DNA of 64,000 bases, from NCBI RefSeq assembly GCF_024362805.1, contig NZ_CP093299.1, positions 558,001-622,000 of the forward strand. The letters run 5' to 3'. The translations under genes and the position numbers were made by a program. Below the pieces are notes generated by a model that saw only the letters and a list, made by a program, of their open reading frames with translations, searched no databases and was not told the origin of the DNA. Of the stretch, positions 36,340 to 45,229 are shown one piece after another. Source of the DNA: Salipaludibacillus sp. LMS25. Lineage in GTDB: Bacteria > Bacillota > Bacilli > Bacillales > Salisediminibacteriaceae. Position 1 is the first letter of the stretch. Each line of letters begins with the position of its first letter.

Positions 36340-36654
36340 TTAAAGGTGTTTATTTAGCGTATCAGCAAGTGCTTCTTTAGGCTGGAATCCAACCACTTGA
36401 TCAACCACTTCTCCGTCTTTAAATACGAGGAGTGTTGGAATACTCATCACACCAAATTTACTAGCTGTTTCTTGATTCTCATCCACATCAAGTTTCACAA
36501 TTTTCACTTTATCTCCCATGTCTCCGTCTAATTCTTCTAACACAGGCGCAATCATTTTACACGGGCCACACCATGGCGCCCAAAAATCAACAAGTACAAC
36601 ACCTTCACTTGTTTCATTAGAAAAGTTTGCGTCAGTCACATTTACAATTGCCAT
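36340..36654 (-). CDS. trxA: Thioredoxin
   Basis: 104 aa, classical thioredoxin: active site WCGPC (residues 28-32) and cis-proline loop MSIPTL. It reduces protein disulfides in the cytosol and supplies ribonucleotide reductase. The ATG follows GAGGAATG. It lies between etfA and uvrC as in B. subtilis. A family A repeat begins just past its stop. Confidence 0.97.
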   Translation of the reverse strand: MAIVNVTDANFSNETSEGVVLVDFWAPWCGPCKMIAPVLEELDGDMGDKVKIVKLDVDENQETASKFGVMSIPTLLVFKDGEVVDQVVGFQPKEALADTLNKHL

Positions 36655-36985
36655 TTGTCATTCCTCCTCATTAAATACACAACATCTATTCCACAAAGTA
36701 GTCTCACAAGGCATGATTACGCTTATTTCTTTTATTTAAAGAAACCCCTTAGCGAACCCCTTGTTAGGTTAACCAATCCTTGCTAACCATATCATAAAGG
36801 ATTTTATAGAATGACGCAAAAAGAATGCTTACTAAGCACATTTGTATGAAGCCTCAAAAGTGACCGGGAAAGCCATGACGACTTTTTTGCCTCTTTTTTG
36901 GGCAAATCTTTTGTGACCTTTTTGACTAATGTGTCTAACACGATGTAACTATTACAATAGGTTCCTTAAACACGTGTCTAAATAC
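36655..36985. other. Intergenic region upstream of trxA
   Basis: Must hold the trxA promoter. Contains T-rich stretches but no ORF, repeat copy or RNA element that I recognise. Confidence 0.45.
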
Positions 36986-37024
36986 ACAAGGCTTTAAGAA
37001 GTAGTACACTTCTTAAAGCCTTTA
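36986..37024 (-). terminator. Terminator after etfA
   Basis: AAGGCTTTAAGAAG pairs perfectly with CTTCTTAAAGCCTT across a 7-nt loop just past the etfA stop. The T tract is weak. Confidence 0.75.
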
Positions 37025-37032
37025 AAATAGGA

Positions 37033-38007
37033 TCATACGAGTATCTTTTTAAACTCAGCAGTCAGTTTAGGGACAACGTCAAATAAGTCACCTACAATAC
37101 CGTAATCAGCGATTTGAAAAATCTCAGCTTCAGGGTCTTTATTAATAGCCACTATTATTTTTGAATTAGACATACCAGCTACATGTTGAATGGCACCGCT
37201 TAAACCTACTGCAATATATAAATCAGGTGTGACAACTTTACCTGTTTGCCCGATTTGGAGAGCATAATCACAATACTCTGCATCACAAGCACCACGTGAT
37301 GCACCAACTGCTCCTCCCAACACTTCCGCTAATTCATCAAGTAGTTTAAAATTTTCTTTCGTCTTCATACCTCTTCCGCCAGATACAATGACAGAAGCTT
37401 CTGATAGGTCCACGCCTGACGATGTGTTTTTTACCACGTCTTTAATTAAAGTATGCAAGTCAGCGATTTCTACCTCAACTTTTTTAATTTCTCCAGTCCG
37501 CTCCGTGTTCGGCTCTAAAGCTGGAATATTATTAGGACGTATTGTAATAAATGTCAGTCCTTCTTTAACAATAACTTTCTCAAAGGCTTTACCGGAATAA
37601 ATAGGACGGGTAAATAAACACTCATCTCCTGTCCTCTCTATGTCTGTCACATCAGAAATGAGTCCTATTTTATGCCTGCTCGCTAGTTTCGGAGCCAAGT
37701 CTCTCCCGATAGATGTGTGTCCTAACACGATGGCACTAGGATTTTCTTTAGTTATAACGGCCATTAAAGCTTGGGCATATCCTTCAGGTGTATAGTGGGC
37801 TAATCGGTCATGCGTCACACTCACAATCCGATCTACTCCATAGTGATATAACCGATCTCCTTGATCCGTTTCCTCTTTACCAATCATGACACCGACAATC
37901 TCACTATCTTCTTCTATCCTCTTTGCAGCAGCTATAGCTTCAAACACAACTTGTCTGAAATCCCCATCTCGTTGTTCTCCGAATACTAACACTTTATTTG
38001 GCATCAA
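37033..38007 (-). CDS. etfA: Electron transfer flavoprotein alpha subunit
   Basis: 324 aa. With EtfB it carries electrons from acyl-CoA dehydrogenases to the respiratory chain. The FAD domain is clear: VSGGRGMKTKENF, GGAVGASRGACDA, QIGQTGKVVTPDLYIAVGLS and SGAIQHVAGM. It lies 157 bp downstream of etfB, more than the usual short gap. Confidence 0.95.
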   Translation of the reverse strand: MMPNKVLVFGEQRDGDFRQVVFEAIAAAKRIEEDSEIVGVMIGKEETDQGDRLYHYGVDRIVSVTHDRLAHYTPEGYAQALMAVITKENPSAIVLGHTSIGRDLAPKLASRHKIGLISDVTDIERTGDECLFTRPIYSGKAFEKVIVKEGLTFITIRPNNIPALEPNTERTGEIKKVEVEIADLHTLIKDVVKNTSSGVDLSEASVIVSGGRGMKTKENFKLLDELAEVLGGAVGASRGACDAEYCDYALQIGQTGKVVTPDLYIAVGLSGAIQHVAGMSNSKIIVAINKDPEAEIFQIADYGIVGDLFDVVPKLTAEFKKILV

Positions 38008-38164
38008 TCCATCTCCTCCTATGAAAAAATCACCCTGGCTAGACTTGTACGCTGGATTTACGAATCATAATGAGTCTAGACTGAGCTTCACCTACCTTCT
38101 TACCTAATTTAACTAGACGGTTGAAATATCTCTTCTTTCTTTATGACAATGCCGTTTAACACGA

Positions 38165-38935
38165 TTAAATCACTTTAGCTTCCGTTTTAAGTAAAGACAC
38201 TAATTCAGCAACTTGTTCATCGCTATCACCCTCAAGTTTTTTGCCAGCTTGCTTTTCCGGTGGCAAGTAACGATCCACTGTCACGGTTTTTCCTTCTACC
38301 TCTTCTTCCTCTAACTCAAGATCATCTAAATCCAATGTTTCTAATGGTTTTTTCTTCGCTTTCATAATACCTGGGAGTGAAGGGTACCTCGGTTCGTTTA
38401 ATCCTTGCTGAGCGGTGACTAATAAAGGCAATGTAACATCAAGGTACTCTTGGTCACCTTCAACATCCTTTTCAACCTGTGCCTTGGCGCCTTCAATTGT
38501 TAACTTAGTGACGGATGTGACATGGTTAATACCTAAATTTTCTGCTAATCGTGGCCCAACTTGGCCGGAGCCCCCGTCCACGGCAACGTTACCTCCGAGA
38601 ATAAGGTGTGGCTCTTGGTCTTTTAAATAAGCTGATAAAAGAATTTCTATGGAATAAGGATCACAATTTTCTACCTCTTCTTCTTCAATCAATACTGCCT
38701 TATCTGCGCCCATAGCAAGTGCTGTACGAAGCTGTTTCTCTGCTTCTTCATCACCTACTGTCACCACTGTGATCTCTCCTCCGTGTTCATCACGTTGCTG
38801 GATCGCCTCTTCAATAGCATATTCGTCATATGGATTGATAATAAATTCAGCCCCGTCTTCTATCACCTCACCGTTTTCAATAGTAATCTTTTCTTCTGTA
38901 TCAAATGTGCGTTTCATAATGACAAAAATGTTCAT
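38165..38935 (-). CDS. etfB: Electron transfer flavoprotein beta subunit
   Basis: 256 aa, AMP-binding partner of EtfA: MNIFVIMKRTFDTEEKI start, ALAMGADKAVLIEEE and the recognition segment GGNVAVDGGSGQVGPRLAE. It has the family signature region VTLPLLVTAQQGLNEPRYPS. In B. subtilis fadB lies between fadR and etfB, but here only a family A repeat and a hairpin lie there. A possible cre site is 42 bp upstream. Confidence 0.95.
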   Translation of the reverse strand: MNIFVIMKRTFDTEEKITIENGEVIEDGAEFIINPYDEYAIEEAIQQRDEHGGEITVVTVGDEEAEKQLRTALAMGADKAVLIEEEEVENCDPYSIEILLSAYLKDQEPHLILGGNVAVDGGSGQVGPRLAENLGINHVTSVTKLTIEGAKAQVEKDVEGDQEYLDVTLPLLVTAQQGLNEPRYPSLPGIMKAKKKPLETLDLDDLELEEEEVEGKTVTVDRYLPPEKQAGKKLEGDSDEQVAELVSLLKTEAKVI

Positions 38936-38976
38936 ACTATGACCTCCTTAAAAAATAGGGTGAACAAACTCAATTC

Positions 38977-38990
38977 ATAAAGCGTTTTCA
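38977..38990 (-). promoter_or_regulatory. Possible CcpA site (cre) upstream of etfB
   Basis: TGAAAACGCTTTAT on the minus strand fits the cre consensus except at the last two positions. Confidence 0.45.
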
Positions 38991-39004
38991 AAGTTGTTTA
39001 AATG

Positions 39005-39026
39005 AAAAGGAGATACCTCTCCTTTT
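39005..39026 (-). terminator. Hairpin between fadR and etfB
   Basis: AAAAGGAGA and TCTCCTTTT are perfect 9-bp arms with a 4-nt loop, T-rich on the 3' side. It suggests that etfBA are not read from the fadR transcript. Confidence 0.6.
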
Positions 39027-39136
39027 ATCACACCCGTTTTACAAGTGTGGCATGAATTGATCACTTATTTAAATCATGCGCCTGTTTAGTCCTGACGAGC
39101 TGGTGGGTGAGCATGATGAAAGCCATCCATTAGAAT

Positions 39137-39247
39137 AAAGCTAAGCTTCAATCAGTGGGAGTTTTCCTTTATCCCCCACCTAAACTTTTCGATCTTCTTA
39201 AGTTTTGATGTGGGGGTTTTACTGCCCCTTAAGAGTGGATTAAAATA
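39137..39247 (+). repeat. Family A intergenic repeat, internally deleted copy A3
   Basis: Begins AAAGCTAAGCTTCAATCAGT but jumps from TCATCCCCCAC-type sequence straight to CCACCTAAACTTTTCGATC. It lost the right arm of hairpin 1 and the left outer arm of hairpin 2. It ends ACTGCCCCTTAAGAGTGG. Confidence 0.88.
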
Positions 39248-39270
39248 TAAAGGCTTCCGATCTTTGTGGC

Positions 39271-39861
39271 CTAAGGATTTTCTGTAATGCCGTTCAACAG
39301 CATATGATGAATCGGTTCTGCAAGGGTAATAAGCTCATATTTACACTCTTTCATAATCCAATTCGTTACAACTTCATCCATTGCTCCGAATATTAACTGG
39401 CGAGTCAAACGTAAATCGAGATTTTTTCCAAATACGCCTTTTTCCATCCCCTCTTCAATGACAGAGTCAATCAGTGTCAAATACCCTTTTAACACTTCAT
39501 TCACTTTATAGCGAATGGCAATGTTAGACTGTCTTAACTCAAGTTGTGTAACTATAGCGAGATCATGATCCATCTCTAGCTGCATAAAATGCATCTCAAT
39601 TAAGATCAATAACTTCTTTTCAACAGACGTCTCCGTTCTCATTTTCTCCTTGATTCGATCAACGAAATGCCCCATTTTTTCTTCAAATAAAGAGATAAGA
39701 ATATCCTCTTTATTTTTAAAATACAGATAGATCGTGCCGTCTGCTACGCCTGCTTCTTTTGCTATTTTTGATACTTGTGATTGGTGGTAACCGTTTTTTG
39801 CAATCACTTTCACTGCAGCGTCGATTATTTGTTCATATTTTTGTCCACGTTTTTTTCCCAT
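39271..39861 (-). CDS. fadR: TetR-family fatty acid degradation repressor
   Basis: 196 aa with the TetR helix-turn-helix ISKIAKEAGVADGTIYLYFK (about residues 24-44) and an acyl-CoA-binding C-terminal half. B. subtilis FadR (YsiA) represses fatty-acid beta-oxidation genes and is released by long-chain acyl-CoA. A perfect operator lies 31 bp upstream of its start, indicating autoregulation. Neighbours are two lcfA genes and etfBA. Confidence 0.92.
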   Translation of the reverse strand: MGKKRGQKYEQIIDAAVKVIAKNGYHQSQVSKIAKEAGVADGTIYLYFKNKEDILISLFEEKMGHFVDRIKEKMRTETSVEKKLLILIEMHFMQLEMDHDLAIVTQLELRQSNIAIRYKVNEVLKGYLTLIDSVIEEGMEKGVFGKNLDLRLTRQLIFGAMDEVVTNWIMKECKYELITLAEPIHHMLLNGITENP

Positions 39862-39891
39862 CTTATCACGTCCTCATTTACTGTAACAAAA

Positions 39892-39909
39892 TGAATGATT
39901 GTTCATTCA
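39892..39909. promoter_or_regulatory. FadR operator upstream of fadR
   Basis: TGAATGATTGTTCATTCA is an 18-bp palindromic FadR box. A second copy of this motif precedes ysmA at 21059. Confidence 0.88.
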
Positions 39910-39969
39910 TAAACTATTCTAGATGATTTATTACGACCTGTCAATCAGCTTTTCTGTTTTATTTCATAG

Positions 39970-40029
39970 AATGATCCTTCAACAGTGGCAGTTTTCGTTC
40001 TTTTCCTACTGATTGGTTATCTGTGATAA
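39970..40029 (+). repeat. Family B intergenic repeat, deleted copy B5
   Basis: Head hairpin (CAGTGGCAGTTTTCG ... CCTACTGATTGG) joined directly to the 3' terminus TTATCTGTGATAA. The whole second hairpin is lost. Confidence 0.8.
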
Positions 40030-40235
40030 AAGAAGACGAACCTCCCATTCCGTAAAGGAGTTAGCACCCTACCAATTATAAGTATCTGCTACTCTCTTTC
40101 ATGTTAGTCTTAAATGGCGCAAGAATCAACTCTCTTTTGCAACGATGGCATTTTGTTACTTAAAGGACAATAGTAATTATAGCTTCCACAAGAAGATAAC
40201 TAAAAAAGCGTCAGACAGGTTTATAGACTCGTACA

Positions 40236-40389
40236 TAAAGCTAAGCTTCAATCAGTAGGCATTTTCGTTCTTTTCCCACTGATTGAAGAGCGAGTGAATC
40301 AGGACATGAGTGTCTGTTATCTCGCCCCTAAATAGAGTTATCTCTCCTCTCTATTTTCAGAGGGTTTTTCGGACGATTATCTGTGATAA
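40236..40389 (+). repeat. Hybrid repeat: family A start, family B body (B4)
   Basis: Starts TAAAGCTAAGCTTCAATCAG like family A, then continues as a complete family B element to TCTGTGATAA. It shows that the two families share an exchangeable head. Confidence 0.88.
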
Positions 40390-40431
40390 AGAAAGGAGAA
40401 CTTGACATCACTCATCAAGTCCTCACGCTCA

Positions 40432-42129
40432 TTAACTCGTTTGTTCCTCTTGCCGCTCTTTTTCCTCTTCCATTAAAGCTCGTCGTAATATTTTTCCTAC
40501 TAATGTTTTTGGCAAATCATCACGAAATTCTACTAACCTAGGCACTTTGTACGTCGCAAGGTGTTTCTTACAAAATGCGATTAATTCATGCTCTGTTAAA
40601 TCTTCACCTTCTTTTTTTACAATGAACACTTTGACTGTTTCTCCACGATAAGGGTCAGGAACGCCTAAAGCAACGGCTTCTTGAATAGCAGGATGTTCGT
40701 AAAGGACTTCTTCTATTTCTCGTGGGTATATGTTAAACCCTCCCGCTATAATCATATCTTTTTTCCGATCGACAATATAAAAGAAGCCTTCTTCGTCCAT
40801 ATACCCCATATCCCCAGTAAGGAGCCAGTCGTTTTGAAAAGCCGCTTCCGTTTCCTCTGGACGGTTCCAATAGCCTTTCATCACTTGTGGTCCGCGAATG
40901 ACGAGCTCACCTACTTCTCCAGGTGGAGCTATTTCACTCGTTTCTGAAAATATGACTGCTACATCCGTATCCGGCCATGGAAGACCAATACTTCCAGGTG
41001 GCCGTTTCTCCCACAAAAGGTTAAAATGGGTCACTGGAGACGCCTCTGTAAGTCCGAATCCTTCTGATAGAGTCCCACCAATTAGCTGTTCAAATTGGTG
41101 TTGAACATCTAACGGTAACGGTGCTGAGCCACTTGTACATACTTTAACGGATGATAAATGATACCTTTTAACATCTGGATGATGGATCAAACCGATATAC
41201 ATTGTCGGGGCTCCAGGGAAAATCGTGACTTTTTGTGATTGGATCGCTTGCAACGTTTGTGTCGCATCAAATTTCGGAAGAATAACCATCTTTGCCCGTG
41301 CCATCACCGAATAGTTCATACCCACTGTCATACCATAGACGTGGAAAAAAGGAAGGGCACAGAGAACAACCTCATTGCGATGATCAAGTTTATACATCCA
41401 TTTAATACATTGCGTCGTATTGGCAACGAGATTATAATGTGTCAGCATCACACCTTTTGCCACACCTGTCGTCCCACCTGTGTATTGTAAAAGGGCTAAA
41501 TCGTCTTTTGGCTCAATATTAACTGAAATCAAGTTGTTAGTTGCTTTTTTCAACAGGCTTTTAAATGAATGAGTATAGGCGTTGTAAGCGATGTTTGGCT
41601 TACGTTTAGCCACCTTCATTCTTTTAAAAGGGTATAGCATGTTTTTAGGAAAAGGTAAATAATCATTCATTTTTGTGACAATAATGTGCTCAATAGCTGT
41701 AAACGGCTTTACATTTATGACGCGCTCATAGACAAGATCAAGACAAACAATCACTTTAGCACCCGAATCACTAAGTTGATGTTCTAGTTCCCGTTCAACA
41801 TATACTGGATTTGTTTGTACAACGACCCCACCAGCTAGTAATGTCCCATAATAACTAATAACTGACTGCGGTGTATTAGCAAGCATTATCGCCACTCGAT
41901 CACCTTTGGTAACACCAAATGAATGTAAGACATTGGCAAATCTAAGGGCAGCGTCATACACCTGTTTAAAGGTCATTTCTTTCCCCATAAAATGAAGTAA
42001 TGTTTTATTCGGCTCCTCCTCTGCCCCTTCTTTTAAATAATCTTGAAGCGGCTTTTCATCGTAATGAATATGTTTCGGAATAACATTCGGATACTGAGCT
42101 AACCACGGTTTCTCGCTAACAGTTCCCAT
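40432..42129 (-). CDS. lcfA: Long-chain fatty acid-CoA ligase, second copy
   Basis: 565 aa from MGTVSEKPWLAQYPNVIPKH at 42129, behind AGGAGG; ten extra residues from 42159 are rejected. It activates fatty acids to acyl-CoA via an acyl-adenylate. AMP-binding motifs: LQYTGGTTGVAKGVMLTHYN, GFGLTEASP, TGDMGYMDEEGFFYIVDRKK and the C-terminal Lys in KTLVGKILRR. It is a clear paralogue of the gene 84 bp upstream. In B. subtilis a single lcfA precedes fadR. Confidence 0.93.
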   Translation of the reverse strand: MGTVSEKPWLAQYPNVIPKHIHYDEKPLQDYLKEGAEEEPNKTLLHFMGKEMTFKQVYDAALRFANVLHSFGVTKGDRVAIMLANTPQSVISYYGTLLAGGVVVQTNPVYVERELEHQLSDSGAKVIVCLDLVYERVINVKPFTAIEHIIVTKMNDYLPFPKNMLYPFKRMKVAKRKPNIAYNAYTHSFKSLLKKATNNLISVNIEPKDDLALLQYTGGTTGVAKGVMLTHYNLVANTTQCIKWMYKLDHRNEVVLCALPFFHVYGMTVGMNYSVMARAKMVILPKFDATQTLQAIQSQKVTIFPGAPTMYIGLIHHPDVKRYHLSSVKVCTSGSAPLPLDVQHQFEQLIGGTLSEGFGLTEASPVTHFNLLWEKRPPGSIGLPWPDTDVAVIFSETSEIAPPGEVGELVIRGPQVMKGYWNRPEETEAAFQNDWLLTGDMGYMDEEGFFYIVDRKKDMIIAGGFNIYPREIEEVLYEHPAIQEAVALGVPDPYRGETVKVFIVKKEGEDLTEHELIAFCKKHLATYKVPRLVEFRDDLPKTLVGKILRRALMEEEKERQEEQTS

Positions 42130-42212
42130 TTGAAACCTCCTACATAACCCCTTTTTCAAATGGAGACATGCCTTCTCTCGTCAGAAGACTCTTACTCTAC
42201 CTCTAACAATCG

Positions 42213-43910
42213 CTAGTTAGAGAGGTTTTCAGCTTTCTTTTTTTCCTCTTCTACAAGGACACGACGCAATATTTTCCCGACCATTGTTTTCGGCAGTTCT
42301 TCTCGAAATTCGTAGTATTGAGGAACTTTATAAGAAGCTAAATGCTGTCTAGTAAAGTGATTAAGCTCCTCTTCTGTTACTTCCCTGCCTTCCTTTGTTA
42401 CAACAAATGCTTTTACCGTCTCCCCACGGTAAGGATCAGGGATACCTATTGCACAAACTTCTTGTATACTGTCATGCTCATAAAGAACTTCTTCGATTTC
42501 ACGTGGATAAATGTTAAAACCACCTGCAATGATGAGGTCTTTTTTGCGATCCACGATATAGAAAAAGCCCTCCTCATCCATATAGCCCATGTCTCCAGTT
42601 AAAAACCACTCTCCACGAAATACGGCTTGCGTCTCTTCTGGACGCTTCCAATAACCTTTCATAACCTGAGGCCCCTTAATGATAATCTCTCCAACTTCCT
42701 TCGGTTTGGCTACTTCCCCTGTTTCTGCAGATAGCACTGCCACATCTGTATCCGGCCATGGCAATCCGATAGACCCCTGCTTTCGTTCCCCCCAAAGCAA
42801 GTTAGACACAGCACACGGCGATGTTTCCGTTAACCCATAACCTTCCACCAACCGGCCGTTTGTCACTTCTTCAAACCTCGTCTGCACTTCTAACGGTAAC
42901 GGCGCTGAGCCACTTATACAGGCTTTAATTGAAGACAGGTTGAATGTTTTAATATTAGGATGATTTAACAGCCCAATATACATCGTTGGGGCACCAGGAT
43001 AGAGGGTCACCTTGTGCTTTTCAATCGCTTTTAAAATCCCCTTAGCATCAAATTTTGGAATGATGATCATTTTAAAAGCCATTCTAATACTTAAATTCAT
43101 GACAGTTGTCATGCCATACACATGGAAAAAAGGTAAAGCTGCAAGAACGACTTCTTCCCCGGGAACTAATTTATACATCCACTCTTCACATTGCTGAGTG
43201 TTCACGGTCAAGTTGTAATGTGTAAGCATAACCCCTTTCGCAGGCCCTGTGGTCCCCCCAGTGTATTGTAAGAGAGCTAAGTCCTCCATAGGGTCAATAT
43301 CAAGAGGGATTTCCCGTGTATTACCTCGTTTTAGTAAATCAGTAAATGAATGTAGGTGGTTGTTATACACAATATCCACTTTTAGTCCTGTTTTTCTTTT
43401 TTGCATAAAAGGGTAAATTAAATTTTTTGGAAAAGGGAGGAAATCTTTTAGTGATGTAACAATAACATGTTGCAAATTTGTTTTTTCTTGGACTTTGGCG
43501 ATACGAGGATATACAAGATCGAGACAGATTATTACTTTTGCCCCTGCATCATTCATCTGATGTTCAATCTCTCGTTCGACATACAACGGATTCGTTTCTA
43601 CGACAATAGCTCCTGCCAACAATACCCCATAGTATGAAATCACTGCCTGTGGGCTGTTCGCTAACATAATAGCGACGCGATCTCCTTGTCTCACCCCGAG
43701 TGATCTTAATTGATTAGCTAGTTTTAATGCATCGTCATACACTTCTTTGTACGTCATCTCTTTACCCATAAAATGCAAAGCAGCCTTATCAGGAAAGTTC
43801 TCCGCAGCCCGTTTTAAATAGCTTTGTAATGTGCTTACTTCATAATTTATGGACGGGGGAATGTTTCCCAGATAATGTGCCAACCACGGCTTTTCAATTA
43901 CTGTTTCCAT
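42213..43910 (-). CDS. lcfA: Long-chain fatty acid-CoA ligase, first copy
   Basis: 565 aa, full length, with motifs LQYTGGTTGPAKGVMLTHYN, GYGLTETSP and TGDMGYMDEEGFFYIVDRKK, and the catalytic Lys in KTMVGKILRR. It and its paralogue make acyl-CoA for beta-oxidation, whose products inactivate FadR. A good cre site lies about 136 bp upstream, fitting CcpA control of this operon in B. subtilis. No FadR box was found in its own upstream region. Confidence 0.94.
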   Translation of the reverse strand: METVIEKPWLAHYLGNIPPSINYEVSTLQSYLKRAAENFPDKAALHFMGKEMTYKEVYDDALKLANQLRSLGVRQGDRVAIMLANSPQAVISYYGVLLAGAIVVETNPLYVEREIEHQMNDAGAKVIICLDLVYPRIAKVQEKTNLQHVIVTSLKDFLPFPKNLIYPFMQKRKTGLKVDIVYNNHLHSFTDLLKRGNTREIPLDIDPMEDLALLQYTGGTTGPAKGVMLTHYNLTVNTQQCEEWMYKLVPGEEVVLAALPFFHVYGMTTVMNLSIRMAFKMIIIPKFDAKGILKAIEKHKVTLYPGAPTMYIGLLNHPNIKTFNLSSIKACISGSAPLPLEVQTRFEEVTNGRLVEGYGLTETSPCAVSNLLWGERKQGSIGLPWPDTDVAVLSAETGEVAKPKEVGEIIIKGPQVMKGYWKRPEETQAVFRGEWFLTGDMGYMDEEGFFYIVDRKKDLIIAGGFNIYPREIEEVLYEHDSIQEVCAIGIPDPYRGETVKAFVVTKEGREVTEEELNHFTRQHLASYKVPQYYEFREELPKTMVGKILRRVLVEEEKKKAENLSN

Positions 43911-44045
43911 CGCACAACCTCCCTTGGTCTTTATCCTCTCCTTCAGTCAATGATTGTCGATGAAAAAAGCACAAACGGCCCCAACAATTTGTCCGTCGTC
44001 GCTGTTCTCACCTAAAGGCATTCTTCTCTCTTACATCCATTGTAA

Positions 44046-44059
44046 TGAAAACGCATTCA
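44046..44059. promoter_or_regulatory. CcpA site (cre) upstream of lcfA
   Basis: TGAAAACGCATTCA fits the cre consensus (TGAAANCG and a nearly palindromic right half). Carbon repression of lcfA in B. subtilis supports the call. Confidence 0.65.
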
Positions 44060-44153
44060 AATTAAAACACATTTGTTAAAACTTTATGAACTTTTTACCG
44101 GCAATATGACGTTTAACTTAGTTAGATTATGACGTCAAACCCGTTGTTGGCGA

Positions 44154-44290
44154 ACGCTTTTACCCTAGGGTATCACTGCGACATTACCTTGCCGTTCTTA
44201 GTAGTTCATCGGGCACGGTCTCAGCCTCTTCAACGGCAAGACCAGCATCTCCGGGTCTTCAACTCGCTTTTTCGGGAGTCGCCGCTATTC
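44154..44290 (-). mobile_element. Family C MITE-like fragment, inverted copy C3
   Basis: CGCTTTTACCC, then TATCACTGCGACAT and CTTGCCG... are the reverse complement of the middle of C1. Terminal repeats are not recognisable, so it is a remnant. Confidence 0.7.
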
Positions 44291-44660
44291 ATTCCTTCGA
44301 GTGAATAGAAAATTCTAAATCAATAAGTTTTCAAACCTTGTTATAATTCGAATAGAAACCATTATTTGGTTCAATCTCTTATTAGTCAAGTGTTTCACTA
44401 GTTGCTGAGTCCTACTGCCTGATACTCGTTTGCCAGCTAACAGCTCCATTTACTCTGGATCACTTTTGACAGAAAGGACTTTTGTTTAGCATGCTCATCC
44501 AGTGATACCTAGTCTCCTATGAATCCATGTTCCGCTTACAGTGGATTTTCAGCTCACTTCCTTTAAGGTGCACGTCAACATAAGGACTCTTACTGTTGCA
44601 CATATTTACTGCTACGTTCAAACGTGGAACTGCCGTTAGAGTTCACCCGTTCTGAGCGAA
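44291..44660. other. Unexplained intergenic sequence upstream of the 27-aa ORF terminator
   Basis: About 370 bp with stop codons in all frames I examined and no match to families A, B or C. It could be an eroded insertion. Confidence 0.4.
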
Positions 44661-44691
44661 CAAAAAGAAGCGGCTCTTTATGAAACCGCTC
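44661..44691 (-). terminator. Terminator of the yshE transcript
   Basis: AGCGG/CCGCT stem (extended by weaker pairs), followed by TTCTTTTTG on the minus strand. Confidence 0.65.
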
Positions 44692-44697
44692 CTGTTC

Positions 44698-44781
44698 TTA
44701 TGAGAAAAAGATCAAGAATATTATCCCAGCAATCATAAACCCCGCACATAGTCCTACGAGGATTTTCCAAAGCGTTTCCAT
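44698..44781 (-). CDS. 27-aa single-span membrane protein
   Basis: The frame METLWKILVGLCAGFMIAGI plus seven residues is almost entirely one membrane helix. AAAGGGG lies seven bases before the ATG, the start is 24 bp after yshE, and a terminator follows the stop. Position and composition favour a real small membrane protein cotranscribed with yshE. No family is recognised. Confidence 0.55.
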   Translation of the reverse strand: METLWKILVGLCAGFMIAGIIFLIFFS

Positions 44782-44805
44782 AAATTTACCCCTTTTTCGT
44801 CATGC

Positions 44806-45213
44806 TTACTTAATAGTCGCTCCAATGATATAAGATAACGATACTGATAAGACAAATGATATGAGACCAACTGCTTTATTATTATTTTTTAATTCATCGT
44901 CAACCTTAAATCCAGGTGTGAGAAATTCAAAAATAAAATAAACGAATAATAGAAGAATAAATCCAAATGTTCCCCATCCGAGCATTTCCAAAACAGTATC
45001 ATTTGCTATGATGGAGTGTTGAAAAACGTTTGCAACACCGAAAGCTTTTCCTGCGGTAGCCAGGGCCACCGCAAGATTTCCTTGTTTGACTTCAATCCAC
45101 GTGCTGTAGGCCGTTACCCATTCAAAAATTGAGAGGGCAATAATAATACTTAGAACGACGATGCTATACACACCTGCAGTATAAACGTATTCATGTGTAA
45201 AGAAGAGTTCCAT
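44806..45213 (-). CDS. yshE: DUF350 membrane protein YshE
   Basis: 135 aa with four hydrophobic helices, the two-fold DUF350 pattern (AVALATAGKAFGVANVFQHS near the middle). Function unknown. It begins 16 bp after mutS2, as in B. subtilis, so it is probably cotranscribed with mutS2 and the small ORF downstream. Confidence 0.9.
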   Translation of the reverse strand: MELFFTHEYVYTAGVYSIVVLSIIIALSIFEWVTAYSTWIEVKQGNLAVALATAGKAFGVANVFQHSIIANDTVLEMLGWGTFGFILLLFVYFIFEFLTPGFKVDDELKNNNKAVGLISFVLSVSLSYIIGATIK

Positions 45214-45229
45214 CCCTTAATCCTCCAAT

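Noticed and set aside
43945..43965. FadR box upstream of lcfA
   Set aside because: TCAATGATTGTCGATGAA is only loosely similar and not palindromic enough compared with the two clear sites.
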